This document shows, in pieces, positions 28,940 to 38,173 of a stretch of 64,000 nt of DNA. A model generated the notes under the pieces. It had not been told where the DNA came from. It saw only the letters and a program-made list of their open reading frames with translations, and did no database searches. Source of the stretch: Dehalococcoidales bacterium (GTDB taxonomy: Bacteria > Chloroflexota > Dehalococcoidia > Dehalococcoidales > UBA2162); contig JAUYHA010000071.1 of assembly GCA_030690265.1 (NCBI GenBank), positions 1 to 64,000 on the forward strand, given 5' to 3'. A program made the translations under genes and the position numbers. Positions within the stretch are counted from its first letter, which is position 1. Every line of letters starts with the position of its first letter.

Positions 28940-29462
28940 AACCCCTCCCCCTGTCCCCTTCCCCTGATAAGGGAAGGGGGAAATATAAAAAAAGAGAAGG
29001 GCGAAACCTCTCTCAAACACCCCTAAGATTAGGAAATATCAGGGATGTTTAAGAAAGGTGGAACCCTTCTTTCCAAAACCTCTTCCCCCTCTCCTTTCTA
29101 AGGGTCTGTATCAAAAGTGGTTTTTGCCTGTCACCCTGAGCATATTCGCTCCGTTCACTCTGACGATAATCGGAACGAGTTCACTCTGACCTCGGTCTGA
29201 ACTCGGTCTGAAGACGATAACCTGCTCCGAGCTTGTCGAGGCAAGTCGGAACGAGCTCAGTGTAAACTCAGCGAAGGGTCTAAGTGTGGCGGGGACTAGC
29301 GATTCACCACCAGCCCCACGCCCAGATTCTTCGTCGCTTCGCTCCTTAGAATGACATTTGATACAAGACCCTCTTTTAAGGAGAGGGGTTCATCCTGAAG
29401 GGTTCAGCCCGAGTTCACCCCGAGGGGTTCACCCTGAAGGGGATAAAGGGGGTGAGGTTAAT
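28940..29462. repeat. Family e repeat cluster interrupted by a nested family a MITE
   Basis: ccccttcccctgataagggaaggggg ... ccctctccttt | MITE | cttttaaggagagggg ... aagggggtgaggttaa. Confidence 0.65.
29101..29372. mobile_element. MITE-like element, family a, TIR AGGGTCT(T)GTATCAAA
   Basis: Left agggtctgtatcaaa, right tttgatacaagaccct; 272 bp, no ORF. Confidence 0.8.
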
Positions 29463-29526
29463 AACCATTCTTCTAAGATGTGTGATAATATTTAGACTGG
29501 TTACTTGACTTCTGAGTTGATTCAAT

Positions 29527-30306
29527 ATGGCTAAAGATAGCTTATCAGCGGATACCATTAAGAGGGGTCTGGAGACCCGCTTTATCGGGCAGAGGGTTCT
29601 TTACCATCCCAGTGTGACTTCCACGATGGAGATTGCCCGGCGAGAGGCCCGGCAGGGTGCTGCTGAAGGAACGCTTGTCGTTGCCGGTGAGCAGACGGTG
29701 GGGAGGGGACGGTCAAAGCATGTCTGGCTGACACCTGAGGGGAACATTGCTCTGTCTTTAATTCTTCACCCCGGATTGTCCTGCCTGCCTTCTCTTATCA
29801 TGCTGGCTTCGCTTGCAGTAGCCCGCAGCATAGAAAGAGTCACCGGTTTATCGCCGCAGGTTAAGTGGCCCAATGATATTCTTATTAACGGTAAGAAGGT
29901 GTGCGGTATTTTAATTGAAAGTGATGTGCAGGGTAGCACGGTGAACTACACTATTATTGGTATCGGCATAAATGTTAATCTGAAGCCAGCCGATTTCGCC
30001 GAGATTCGGGAGATTGCCACCAGTCTTTCTTATGAGTTGGGACAGGAGGTATCATATCTTAGTATGTTGCGTTGCCTTTTAACCGAGCTGGAGAGCTTAT
30101 ACTTGCTCCTGCTCTCCGGCGGGTCTCTTTATGAAGAGTGGCGGGCTAAACTGGTGACACTGGGTAAGAAAGTCCGGGTGATATCAGGCGACACTGTTCA
30201 GGAAGGGATAGCTGAAGAGGTGACCCGGGACGGCGGTCTGTTACTGCGCCGCCCGGATGGCGAGTTTACCCGGATAGTTGCCGGGGAGACCAGCTCTATA
30301 GATTAA
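29527..30306 (+). CDS. birA: Biotin--[acetyl-CoA-carboxylase] ligase (no N-terminal HTH)
   Basis: TSTMEIARREA, GEQTVGRGRSKHVWLTPEGNIALS, VKWPNDILINGKKVCGILIES. Confidence 0.94.
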   Translation: MAKDSLSADTIKRGLETRFIGQRVLYHPSVTSTMEIARREARQGAAEGTLVVAGEQTVGRGRSKHVWLTPEGNIALSLILHPGLSCLPSLIMLASLAVARSIERVTGLSPQVKWPNDILINGKKVCGILIESDVQGSTVNYTIIGIGINVNLKPADFAEIREIATSLSYELGQEVSYLSMLRCLLTELESLYLLLLSGGSLYEEWRAKLVTLGKKVRVISGDTVQEGIAEEVTRDGGLLLRRPDGEFTRIVAGETSSID

Positions 30307-30307
30307 A

Positions 30308-30346
30308 AATGGTGCTTCAAAGAAGATACATCCTTGAAGCACCATT
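30308..30346. terminator. Perfect 13-bp stem hairpin at a convergent gene junction
   Basis: aatggtgcttcaa - agaagatacatcc - ttgaagcaccatt. Confidence 0.65.
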
Positions 30347-30372
30347 CGGTAACAACTTTGGGCCTGTTTAAG

Positions 30373-31161
30373 TTATTGTCTATCCCCCTCGCTGGATGAA
30401 GAGGAGGAAGATGCTTTCTTCATAAAGGCACTGATGATGTCAATTGGTATCGGGAAGATGACAATGCTGTTTTTCTCACCGGCTACCTGTAGCATTGTTT
30501 GCAGATAGCGGAGTTGCAGTGCCGTGCTCGTGCTCTCTTTACCGATAACAGCCCCGGCCTCAGCCAGTCTCTCTGATGCCTGGAACTCACCATCGGCATG
30601 GATAATCTTGGCTCGTCTATCTCTTTCCGCCTCAGCCTGAGCCGCCATCATCCGCTTCATCTGTTCCGCCAGTTCCACCTCTTTAATCTCCACCATGCTG
30701 ACTTTGACTCCCCACGGGTCGGTGTTCTCGTCAATTATCGAGGTTAATTTCTCGTTAAGCTTCTCCCTTTCGCTTAGCAGTTCATCAAGCTCGTGTTGTC
30801 CCAGCACATTTCGTAAGGTCGTTTGTCCTATCTGGGATGTTGCCCTGATGTGGTCAAGAACCTTAACCACAGCGTCCTGGGGGTTGATTACCCTGAAGTA
30901 GATAACGGCATTGACCCTGACGGTAACATTATCCTTGGTGATTACCTCCTGTGAGGGGACATCCATAGTTACCACCCGCAGGTCGACCTTCACCATGCGG
31001 TCAACGAAGGGAATAATGAGGAAGAGACCCGGTCCTCTCTGCCCTACAAGCCGTCCCAGGCGGAAAAGGACTCCCCGCTCATATTCGGGGACAATCTTGA
31101 CTGACATCGGCAGGACTATAACCAGCAATAAAACAATGAGACCAAGGATAATTGGTGACAT
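30373..31161 (-). CDS. SPFH/band 7 (slipin) membrane protein
   Basis: IVPEYERGVLFRLGRLVGQRGPGLFLIIPFVDRMVKVDLRVVTMDVPSQEVITKDNVTVRVNAVIYFRV. Confidence 0.95.
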   Translation of the reverse strand: MSPIILGLIVLLLVIVLPMSVKIVPEYERGVLFRLGRLVGQRGPGLFLIIPFVDRMVKVDLRVVTMDVPSQEVITKDNVTVRVNAVIYFRVINPQDAVVKVLDHIRATSQIGQTTLRNVLGQHELDELLSEREKLNEKLTSIIDENTDPWGVKVSMVEIKEVELAEQMKRMMAAQAEAERDRRAKIIHADGEFQASERLAEAGAVIGKESTSTALQLRYLQTMLQVAGEKNSIVIFPIPIDIISAFMKKASSSSSSSEGDRQ

Positions 31162-31174
31162 TTGAACTACCTCC

Positions 31175-31492
31175 TTATTTTTCTTCCTTCTTCCGGACGT
31201 ATAATTTCAAGCTATCCACTTTAGTTATTATTACTTCCTCCCCTGCTTTCACCGGGCCGGATTCCGAGATTGCTGCCCACCGTTCCCCATCAACAAAGAC
31301 GGTTCCCTGGGGTTCTAAGTTTACCTTGACCACGGCAGTTCTGTCAATCAGTTCTTCCATGCCCGCGGCTATCTTGAAGCGGTGTGCCCGGATGCCCCAG
31401 ATAATGGTTACCACGGACATGACGACAAACCCGATTAACAATACGGAAATCAACCACGGGTCTAACATAAAATCCCAGTTAATTATGGGCAT
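31175..31492 (-). CDS. Short NfeD-like protein
   Basis: TM segment plus OB-fold MEELIDRTAVVKVNLEPQGTVFVDGERWAAISESGPVKAGEEVIITKVDSLKLYV, homologous to C-terminus of next gene. Confidence 0.9.
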   Translation of the reverse strand: MPIINWDFMLDPWLISVLLIGFVVMSVVTIIWGIRAHRFKIAAGMEELIDRTAVVKVNLEPQGTVFVDGERWAAISESGPVKAGEEVIITKVDSLKLYVRKKEEK

Positions 31493-31496
31493 TTGT

Positions 31497-32816
31497 TTAT
31501 TTACCCCCCTGTTTCTTGGTTACATATAGTTTTAAGTTATCCATTCTGGTTATAATCACTTCTTCCTTGGGTTCCACCCGGCCTGATTCTGATATCGCCT
31601 TCCAGCGCTCACCCCTGAATAATACCATACCCTCCGGTGCCAGGGCTACCTCAACTCTAGCCGGCTTGCCAATCAGTTCTTCCCAGCCGGTGGTTGATTG
31701 AGAATGCTGGGCTTTGATTACTCGCTGAATGATAAAGGCAAAGACGGCGGTAATGAAAATGGCGCTGCCGGCAATCAACCACGGATTTATCTGAAACAAT
31801 GGAATCCTACCGGGAAATAAGAGCAGAGAGCCCAGAACAAGCGAGGCGATTCCTCCGGCAGTGAGTATGCCGAAAGTACTGGTGAACATTTCAGCGATAA
31901 AGAGGGCGAAAGCAAGCACGATAAGCAAAATCCCTCCCAGGTTGGCATCAAGAACACCTAACGAATAGAAAGCTATTAGCAGGCTAATGACGCCGATGAT
32001 GCCGGGGAAGAACATCCCCGGGTTATATAACTCAGCAATTATACCTATGGTGCCTATGCTGAGCAGAATGTAGGCAATATTGGGGTCGCTAATAGCATGC
32101 AGAAAGCGTTCAATGGTGCTCATTTCATTTCTGGTTAATTCGTAGTCCGAAGTGTCAAGGGTGACCTCGGCGCCGCTGGCTAACTTAACCTTCCGGCCAT
32201 TGATTTCAGAAATAAGGCTTTGTAAGTTATCAGCCCGCAGGTCAATAAGATTCAGATTGAGGGCGTCAATATCGGTGAAGGATTTACTTTCAGTAACAGC
32301 GAGCTGGGCTTCTTCCAAATTGCGCCCGCGCTCTTCAGCAATGGTCTTCATCCACTTGGCTGAGAACTCGGTTATCTTTTTCATCTGGTCTTCCGGTATC
32401 TCCTGACCTCCGCCGGATACCGGGTGAGCAGCACCGATAGTTGTGCCCGGCGTCATGGCAGCGATATGGCCGGAGAAAGTAATGAAGGTTCCGGCCGAAG
32501 CCGCCCAGGCGGCTTTTGGCGAGACATAAACAATCACGGGTACATCGGCATTCATAATCTTCTGGACAATTTGCTCTGTCGAACCCAACAGTCCGCCAGG
32601 AGTATTCAGCTCGATTATAACAGCAGCGGCATTCTCGTCTTCAGCCTGGCTTACGCCCCGGTCAATATAATCAGCAATAACTGGAACAATGGTACCATCA
32701 ACAGTTAAGATATGGATTGACTGGGTAACCGCTCCGGCTGTAGTCTGTAACAAAGCAACAGCCAGTATAGCTATAAAAAAAGCCAGACGTCCGAGTCTGA
32801 ACTTATTTCCAAACAT
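31497..32816 (-). CDS. NfeD1b-type protein (ClpP-class serine protease + TM + OB-fold)
   Basis: VIIELNTPGGLLGSTEQIVQKIMNADVPVIVYVSPKAAWAASAGTFITFSGHIAAMTPGTTIGAAHPV. Confidence 0.95.
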   Translation of the reverse strand: MFGNKFRLGRLAFFIAILAVALLQTTAGAVTQSIHILTVDGTIVPVIADYIDRGVSQAEDENAAAVIIELNTPGGLLGSTEQIVQKIMNADVPVIVYVSPKAAWAASAGTFITFSGHIAAMTPGTTIGAAHPVSGGGQEIPEDQMKKITEFSAKWMKTIAEERGRNLEEAQLAVTESKSFTDIDALNLNLIDLRADNLQSLISEINGRKVKLASGAEVTLDTSDYELTRNEMSTIERFLHAISDPNIAYILLSIGTIGIIAELYNPGMFFPGIIGVISLLIAFYSLGVLDANLGGILLIVLAFALFIAEMFTSTFGILTAGGIASLVLGSLLLFPGRIPLFQINPWLIAGSAIFITAVFAFIIQRVIKAQHSQSTTGWEELIGKPARVEVALAPEGMVLFRGERWKAISESGRVEPKEEVIITRMDNLKLYVTKKQGGK

Positions 32817-33243
32817 GCGACCTCTATTAACTTTTGCCAGGCAGTAGTTCCTGGCATCATTCGACCTTAATGAGATGGAACCAATAAAAATATAACATAA
32901 TCTGGGTTCGCTGGCAAGTTACAAGCCTGTTGTGTCGTGTGTTATTTTGAAATGCTTGAGTGGCAATGATACACTTAAGGTATGGCTAAGCAACTGGCTC
33001 GGACATATTATTGTATTCGTAATGATTAGTTTATTCTTTACTTTGATTTTATATTTATTTGTCCCGTACTTCCGCCTTTTATTCTTTTTCTCTGGTAAGC
33101 CATTCTATCTGTTAGGCATTTAAGGTTTTTATGTTTTCTAAAATGATATACTACTCTTGTTGGAGTTGTTTAGCAACTATAGTGGAGAAGAAGAACTCAA
33201 GCTGGAGATAAGGCGGGGGGATAGAATCAGAAATGGAGGAAGG

Positions 33244-33864
33244 TCAGTTAGAGGGAAAAGAAGAAACCGACACCTTGCTTTTAAAAGACGGTGAGGAAAT
33301 ATCCTCGGTGGACATTAATATGGCATCTTCCCTGTCATTGGTGTAGTAACCTTTTCGTAGACCTACCCTGGTGAAACCATACCGGGTATAGAGATTCTGG
33401 GCGGTAGTATTGGAGGCTCGGACCTCAAGAGTCACGATACGAACCTTTAACTTTCTAGCCAGGTTTATAGCCGAACCAAGTAACATTCCCCCTATTCCCT
33501 GGCGGCGGTATGTCTGGCGCACTCCGATAATGGTAATGTGCGCCTCATCAGATATAACCCACAAGCCGATAAACCCGATAATGTAATGTCTTATTGACGG
33601 AGATGGCTCATCCGGCGGGAAGTGATTGAGTCCAAAGATACGTCTCAACCGGTAGGTCAGTCCGGTCAGCTTCCTATCTGAGGAGCCAGCCGCGGGCTGC
33701 TCAAATTTCTCTCCGTCACAAGCGATAATATAATGGGCTAGCCGATTTTTAAGTTCATGCTGGAAATTAGGTGGCGGCCATTCATTAGGAAAAGCTTCAC
33801 GGTCAATTTCAGCAACCTGGCTAGCGTCTTCCTTATACATCGGGCGTACAAAGTAAGACAACAT
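33244..33864 (-). CDS. rimI: Ribosomal protein alanine N-acetyltransferase-like (RimI, GNAT)
   Basis: AHITIIGVRQTYRRQGIGGMLLGSAINLA, LEVRASNTTAQNLYTRYGFTRVGLRKGYY. Confidence 0.85.
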   Translation of the reverse strand: MLSYFVRPMYKEDASQVAEIDREAFPNEWPPPNFQHELKNRLAHYIIACDGEKFEQPAAGSSDRKLTGLTYRLRRIFGLNHFPPDEPSPSIRHYIIGFIGLWVISDEAHITIIGVRQTYRRQGIGGMLLGSAINLARKLKVRIVTLEVRASNTTAQNLYTRYGFTRVGLRKGYYTNDREDAILMSTEDISSPSFKSKVSVSSFPSN

Positions 33865-34001
33865 TTTTCCCTTCCTGTAGGGGGGTTTTGCTGTCGACTT
33901 GAATCTGGCCGACGACGCCCCGAGACAAGTGAAAATACGCTCTTATTCATATCCTATACCCTTCTTCAGTTCTGGTCAATCCCTTTAAGAGTGTTTACCA
34001 A

Positions 34002-34186
34002 TGTCATTGCGAGGGTTCGCAAGAACCTGTGGCAATCTATAAGATTTAGTGAGATTGCTTCGCGGAGCCTGTCCTGAGCGCTATGAGATTCTTCGCTACG
34101 CTCAGAATGACACGAAGCGAAGGGTTCACCTTGAAGGGTTCAGCCCGAGTTCACCCCGAGGGGTTCTCCCTGAAGGGCTCGCAATA
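34002..34186. repeat. Palindromic repeat family c, composite with family e sequence
   Basis: tgtcattgcgagggttcgcaagaacctgtggcaatct ... gaagggttcagcccgagttcaccccgagg ... gggctcgcaat. Confidence 0.7.
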
Positions 34187-34278
34187 AAACAAGAATCTTT
34201 GAAGGTGCTAGTCCAAAGAGTTTTGCCAGGATGGGCGAGATTTAGCTGTTAATTTTGGAATAAATTGAGCCAAAGCTA

Positions 34279-34308
34279 TTGACATTTGAGTAGAGAATGT
34301 TTTATCCT
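34279..34308 (+). promoter_or_regulatory. Candidate sigma70-type promoter for small zinc-ribbon gene
   Basis: ttgaca - 18 nt - tatcct, followed by aaaggaggg SD. Confidence 0.5.
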
Positions 34309-34329
34309 GCGTAAGAAAGGAGGGATGCT

Positions 34330-34470
34330 ATGCAGGCTTATTGTGTCAAGTGTCGCACCAAGAGAGAAATGAAAGATGCTAGACCCATAACCATGAAGAA
34401 CGGAAGGCCGGCGACGCAGGGAGTTTGCCCGAACTGCGGCACCAAAATGTTCCGTATTGGAAAGGCTTAA
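34330..34470 (+). CDS. Small zinc-ribbon protein (DUF5679-like), 46 aa, absent from supplied ORF track
   Basis: MQAYCVKCRTKREMKDARPITMKNGRPATQGVCPNCGTKMFRIGKA; preceded by SD aaaggaggg and followed by a terminator. Confidence 0.88.
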   Translation: MQAYCVKCRTKREMKDARPITMKNGRPATQGVCPNCGTKMFRIGKA

Positions 34471-34501
34471 CACTAGATAGAGCGACTATCGCTAGCAGAG
34501 G

Positions 34502-34539
34502 AAAGGGCCGGGTATTGAAAGATACCGGCCCTTTTTCAG
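34502..34539 (+). terminator. Rho-independent terminator
   Basis: aaagggccgggtat-tgaaag-ataccggcccttttt. Confidence 0.9.
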
Positions 34540-34583
34540 TGGAGTAGTTGTTTGATTTCATTTATTGAGCAAGAACTGGTTTG

Positions 34584-35579
34584 TTAAAGTTGCCAGACAC
34601 TGCCCAGCTGCTGGTAATCGATAAGTCCGCTCTCGGCGATATTTTCAGTCTCGATTCCAGCCTCAAAGGCTGCAGCCACTGGATTGAGACCACCCAGTTG
34701 TACGATACCAAAGCGGTTTAAGTCCACCGGAATCTGGCAAACTGGCTCGCTGATATTGCCCAGGGCGTAAACCCCGCCAATGCCCGCTTCTTTGAGTAAA
34801 GCGATTTGCTCTTCGACGGCTTTTCTGGCCGGTGCCGGTATGGTGCGGAAAACGCCCAGTATTTTACCATTCCCGGTCCTGGCTGCTTCACCAACGCTTG
34901 TCATTCTGGCCTGGATGAACTGCTCGGAAGGGTCAAGAGATGTGCCGTCATACTTGATTATCGCCACGAAACGCCTTGGCCTGGCATTTTTGACTTCAAG
35001 CACACCACCAAAGCGGAACTCGGTAGGGACTCCAGCCTTTAGCAGCACTCCGTTTATAGTGACACTGCAAACGGTGGCGAAACCTGTTTTGCCCTTCGGG
35101 ACAACTACGGAGCCGAGTTTTTCGTCCTCTTGAGCTACGGCAACCAGGTCACTGACGCAAATTCCAGCCTTGAAGGCGTCCTTCATGGCTGATAATGCCT
35201 TTTTGAACTTGTCCTTATCAATTAGTGAGGTATTTATGGATAATTGCCCGCTGAGTTTTTCAGGGTTAAAAGTGGTCTGATAAGCCAGCATCTCCAGCTT
35301 CTCCCGAACGAAACCTATCTGCTGTGGTGCCAGCGCTTCCTTAACCTCTTGCCGTCCTGCCGGAGTAATCATCCTGCCATCCCTACCTACCGGCTGAGTA
35401 TAGCCGCGTTCATCGGCTATCCTCAGGTGATATCTAACGGCTCGCTCGCTTAAAAAAATGCCGTCATCCTCCAGCTGGCGGGCAATGGTAGTTGAGCCGA
35501 GAGGCTCTGATGATTCGCTTAAAATTTTGAGAATTAGTATTAGCTTGCTTTCGGCATCCGAGCCGACAAACTGTTCCAT
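34584..35579 (-). CDS. nrpR: NrpR-like transcriptional regulator (HTH + single NrpR regulatory domain)
   Basis: ILSESSEPLGSTTIARQLEDDGIFLSERAVRYHLRIADERGYTQPVGRDGRMITPAG; KNARPRRFVAIIKYDGTSLDPSEQFIQARMTSV; VYALGNISEPVCQIPVDLNRFGIVQLGGLNPVAAAFEAGI. Confidence 0.9.
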   Translation of the reverse strand: MEQFVGSDAESKLILILKILSESSEPLGSTTIARQLEDDGIFLSERAVRYHLRIADERGYTQPVGRDGRMITPAGRQEVKEALAPQQIGFVREKLEMLAYQTTFNPEKLSGQLSINTSLIDKDKFKKALSAMKDAFKAGICVSDLVAVAQEDEKLGSVVVPKGKTGFATVCSVTINGVLLKAGVPTEFRFGGVLEVKNARPRRFVAIIKYDGTSLDPSEQFIQARMTSVGEAARTGNGKILGVFRTIPAPARKAVEEQIALLKEAGIGGVYALGNISEPVCQIPVDLNRFGIVQLGGLNPVAAAFEAGIETENIAESGLIDYQQLGSVWQL

Positions 35580-35590
35580 AATCGGTTTCT

Positions 35591-37366
35591 TTACTCCTGG
35601 TTTTTGGCGTTATCCCCTTTGAATCTGTTGGTAATGGGCAGCCTTCTATCCCTGCCGAAGGCACGGGGAGTTATCTTAACCCCCGGCGGTGCCTGGCGGC
35701 GCTTGTACTCGCTGCCGTCTACCAGGCGGGCTGCCCGCTTGACCACCTGTTCATCAATTCCCATAGCAATAATCTGCTCAACACTTTTATCTTCCTCAAC
35801 ATAGGCGGTTAATACCGGGTCGAGCAGTTCATAGGGAGGTAAAGTATCAATATCTTTTTGCTCCGGCTTCAGTTCCGCCGAGGGGGGTTTATCTATGATT
35901 ACGGCCGGTATTAGTTCTGACCCGGCAAGTGAATTTCGGCATCTGGCAAGTTGGTAAACCATTGTCTTGGTGACATCCTTAATTACGGCAAAGCCACCAG
36001 CCATATCTCCGTATAATGTTGTGTAACCGGTAGCCATCTCGCTTTTGTTACCCGTGGTCAGCACCAGCCAGCCGAACTTGTTTGACAGTGCCATGAGGAG
36101 ATTACCCCGGATACGTGCCTGAATATTTTCTTCGGTTACATTGGGTTGGGTACCTTTGAAAGGCTCCGCCAGTGTATCCAGATATGCCTGGAATACCTTT
36201 TCGATGGGAATGGTCATCAGTTTTATACCCAGATTTGCCGTTAAAAGCTCGGTATCTGACAGGCTGCCTTTGGAAGAATATCTTGAAGGCATAGCTACCC
36301 CGATTACATTCGACTTGCCCAGGGCGTCAAGGGCGATGGTTGCCACCAGGGCTGAGTCTACGCCTCCGGAGAGACCTATCAGCACTTTCTGAAAGCCGTT
36401 TTTCCGGACATAGTCATGGGTGCCCAAAACCAGAGCCTTGTAGACCTCAGCGGGCAGGCTGTAACTTTCAACCTGCCTGTCGGGCAACAGCGGTTTTTCA
36501 GTGGTGAAGGGAGCCTCAGAAATTATTGTTTTTCTGGTTTGTCCCCATTCTTGCTCCCGGCTGCGCGGTAATCTCTTTCTCCACCTGGGGTCATGAAGGC
36601 GAGCCCGAAACACGGATTCAACGTCAAGGTCAGTTACTATCAGGTCTTCTTCAAACTGTTTTCCTCTGGCTATCAATTGGCCCTTCTCGTTGGCTATCAC
36701 GCTGTTGCCATCAAACACCAGCTCATCCTGTCCCCCCACCAGGTTGTTATAAGCAAAAATAGCCACATTGTCGGCAGCACGTGTCGCTATCATTCTTTCT
36801 CTGGAGCTTCCTTTGCCAAAGTGGTAGGGGGAAGCACTGATGTTGACGATAACCTCAGCCCCGGAGTAAGCCTGAGCAGTAGCCGGGCCTGACTCGTACC
36901 AGATATCTTCGCAGATAGTGACACTAACCGTGACGCCGGCGATGACATAAACAGGATATTCGCTCCCTGCCCGGAAATAGCGGTTCTCATCAAAGACGCC
37001 GTAGTTGGGCAGAAATATCTTGTGGTAGACACCAGCAAGTTTGCCATCATGGATTACAGCGGCGGCGTTATAGATATCTTCTCTGGCATCAACGAAGCCA
37101 ATCATGATGCTGAGTCCTTTTGAAGCCTCAGCTACCTTTTCCAGAGACCGCAGGTTTTCGGTGATAAACTGGGGCTTAAAGAGCAGGTCTTCCGGGGGAT
37201 AGCCGCAGATGGCAAGCTCGGGAAAAGTAAGCAGGTCTACACCCAGAGACCTGGCTTCGTCACTGGCTTTCAGGATTTTTCGCCTGTTACCGGCAAAGTC
37301 GCCCACGGTGGTGTTAATCTGAGCCATACCAAGGCGCAATCGGCGTCCGTCAACCCATGACGGCAT
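35591..37366 (-). CDS. nadE: Glutamine-dependent NAD+ synthetase (nitrilase + synthetase domains)
   Basis: DLLTFPELAICGYPPEDLLFKPQF, VTICEDIWYESGP, IGLSGGVDSALVATIALDALG, TGNKSEMATGYTTLYGDMAGGFAVIKDVTKTMVY. Confidence 0.95.
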   Translation of the reverse strand: MPSWVDGRRLRLGMAQINTTVGDFAGNRRKILKASDEARSLGVDLLTFPELAICGYPPEDLLFKPQFITENLRSLEKVAEASKGLSIMIGFVDAREDIYNAAAVIHDGKLAGVYHKIFLPNYGVFDENRYFRAGSEYPVYVIAGVTVSVTICEDIWYESGPATAQAYSGAEVIVNISASPYHFGKGSSRERMIATRAADNVAIFAYNNLVGGQDELVFDGNSVIANEKGQLIARGKQFEEDLIVTDLDVESVFRARLHDPRWRKRLPRSREQEWGQTRKTIISEAPFTTEKPLLPDRQVESYSLPAEVYKALVLGTHDYVRKNGFQKVLIGLSGGVDSALVATIALDALGKSNVIGVAMPSRYSSKGSLSDTELLTANLGIKLMTIPIEKVFQAYLDTLAEPFKGTQPNVTEENIQARIRGNLLMALSNKFGWLVLTTGNKSEMATGYTTLYGDMAGGFAVIKDVTKTMVYQLARCRNSLAGSELIPAVIIDKPPSAELKPEQKDIDTLPPYELLDPVLTAYVEEDKSVEQIIAMGIDEQVVKRAARLVDGSEYKRRQAPPGVKITPRAFGRDRRLPITNRFKGDNAKNQE

Positions 37367-37412
37367 CGTTATCGCCCCCTCGTCTCATCATATTGCATTT
37401 TTACCTTGCCCC

Positions 37413-38171
37413 TCAGTAGGTATAGAGTCTCCCGTAAGGTCGGAGCCAGCGGGGGAACAGCTTGATGAACTTGTGTTTTAGTATCTCCTCAGATTCGTAG
37501 TTAAAATGGGCTGCGAATTCACCAACAAATTGGTGAAGAACCTGATAGTCGTCTTCTTGAAGCTCCGTAATGCCAACTTCTTTGCCCAGCTGGTAATCTT
37601 CAACATTACCTCTCAGATAGATGACGCCGCCGTGCATTCCGGTTCCGATAAATCTGGCTTTGTGAGGCTCGTTTTCTCCGAGATTCAGACCCAGGAGAAT
37701 CAATACCCCGCCCGCCATATACTCGCCGAGGAAGTCCTGGGCAGTGCCGCCGATGACGAGCACCGGTTTTTTCTCCTGGTACTCCTTCATATGGATGCCA
37801 GCCCGGTAGCCGACATCCTCCCGGACATAGATTTTACCACCTCTAGCCGATAGACCAATAATGTCCCCGGCACGCCCATGAATAATTATCTCTCCCTCAT
37901 TCATCGTGTTGCCGCAGCCGTCCTGGGCATTACCGCGGACAATAATCCTCGGTCCGTTCATAAAGGCTCCCAGGTCGTTGCCCGGGGTACCGAATATCTC
38001 AAGTTCTATCGGCTTATTGAGGTCAGTGCCAATATATCTCTGCCCGTAGACATTGTAAAGTTCGACCTTTCGGGTACCATTCAGGGTTGCCTCCCTCAGG
38101 CTGGCGTTAAGTTCCCGGTAATGAAGGCCGGTGGCATCTATTTTGACTATTGAGTTGTCTTTCTTTGCCAT
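37413..38171 (-). CDS. Glutamate synthase GXGXG (alpha-subunit domain 3) protein
   Basis: GNAQDGCGNTMNEGEIIIHGRAGDIIGLSARGGKIYVREDVGYRAGIHMKEYQEKKPVLVIGG. Confidence 0.92.
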   Translation of the reverse strand: MAKKDNSIVKIDATGLHYRELNASLREATLNGTRKVELYNVYGQRYIGTDLNKPIELEIFGTPGNDLGAFMNGPRIIVRGNAQDGCGNTMNEGEIIIHGRAGDIIGLSARGGKIYVREDVGYRAGIHMKEYQEKKPVLVIGGTAQDFLGEYMAGGVLILLGLNLGENEPHKARFIGTGMHGGVIYLRGNVEDYQLGKEVGITELQEDDYQVLHQFVGEFAAHFNYESEEILKHKFIKLFPRWLRPYGRLYTY

Positions 38172-38173
38172 TG

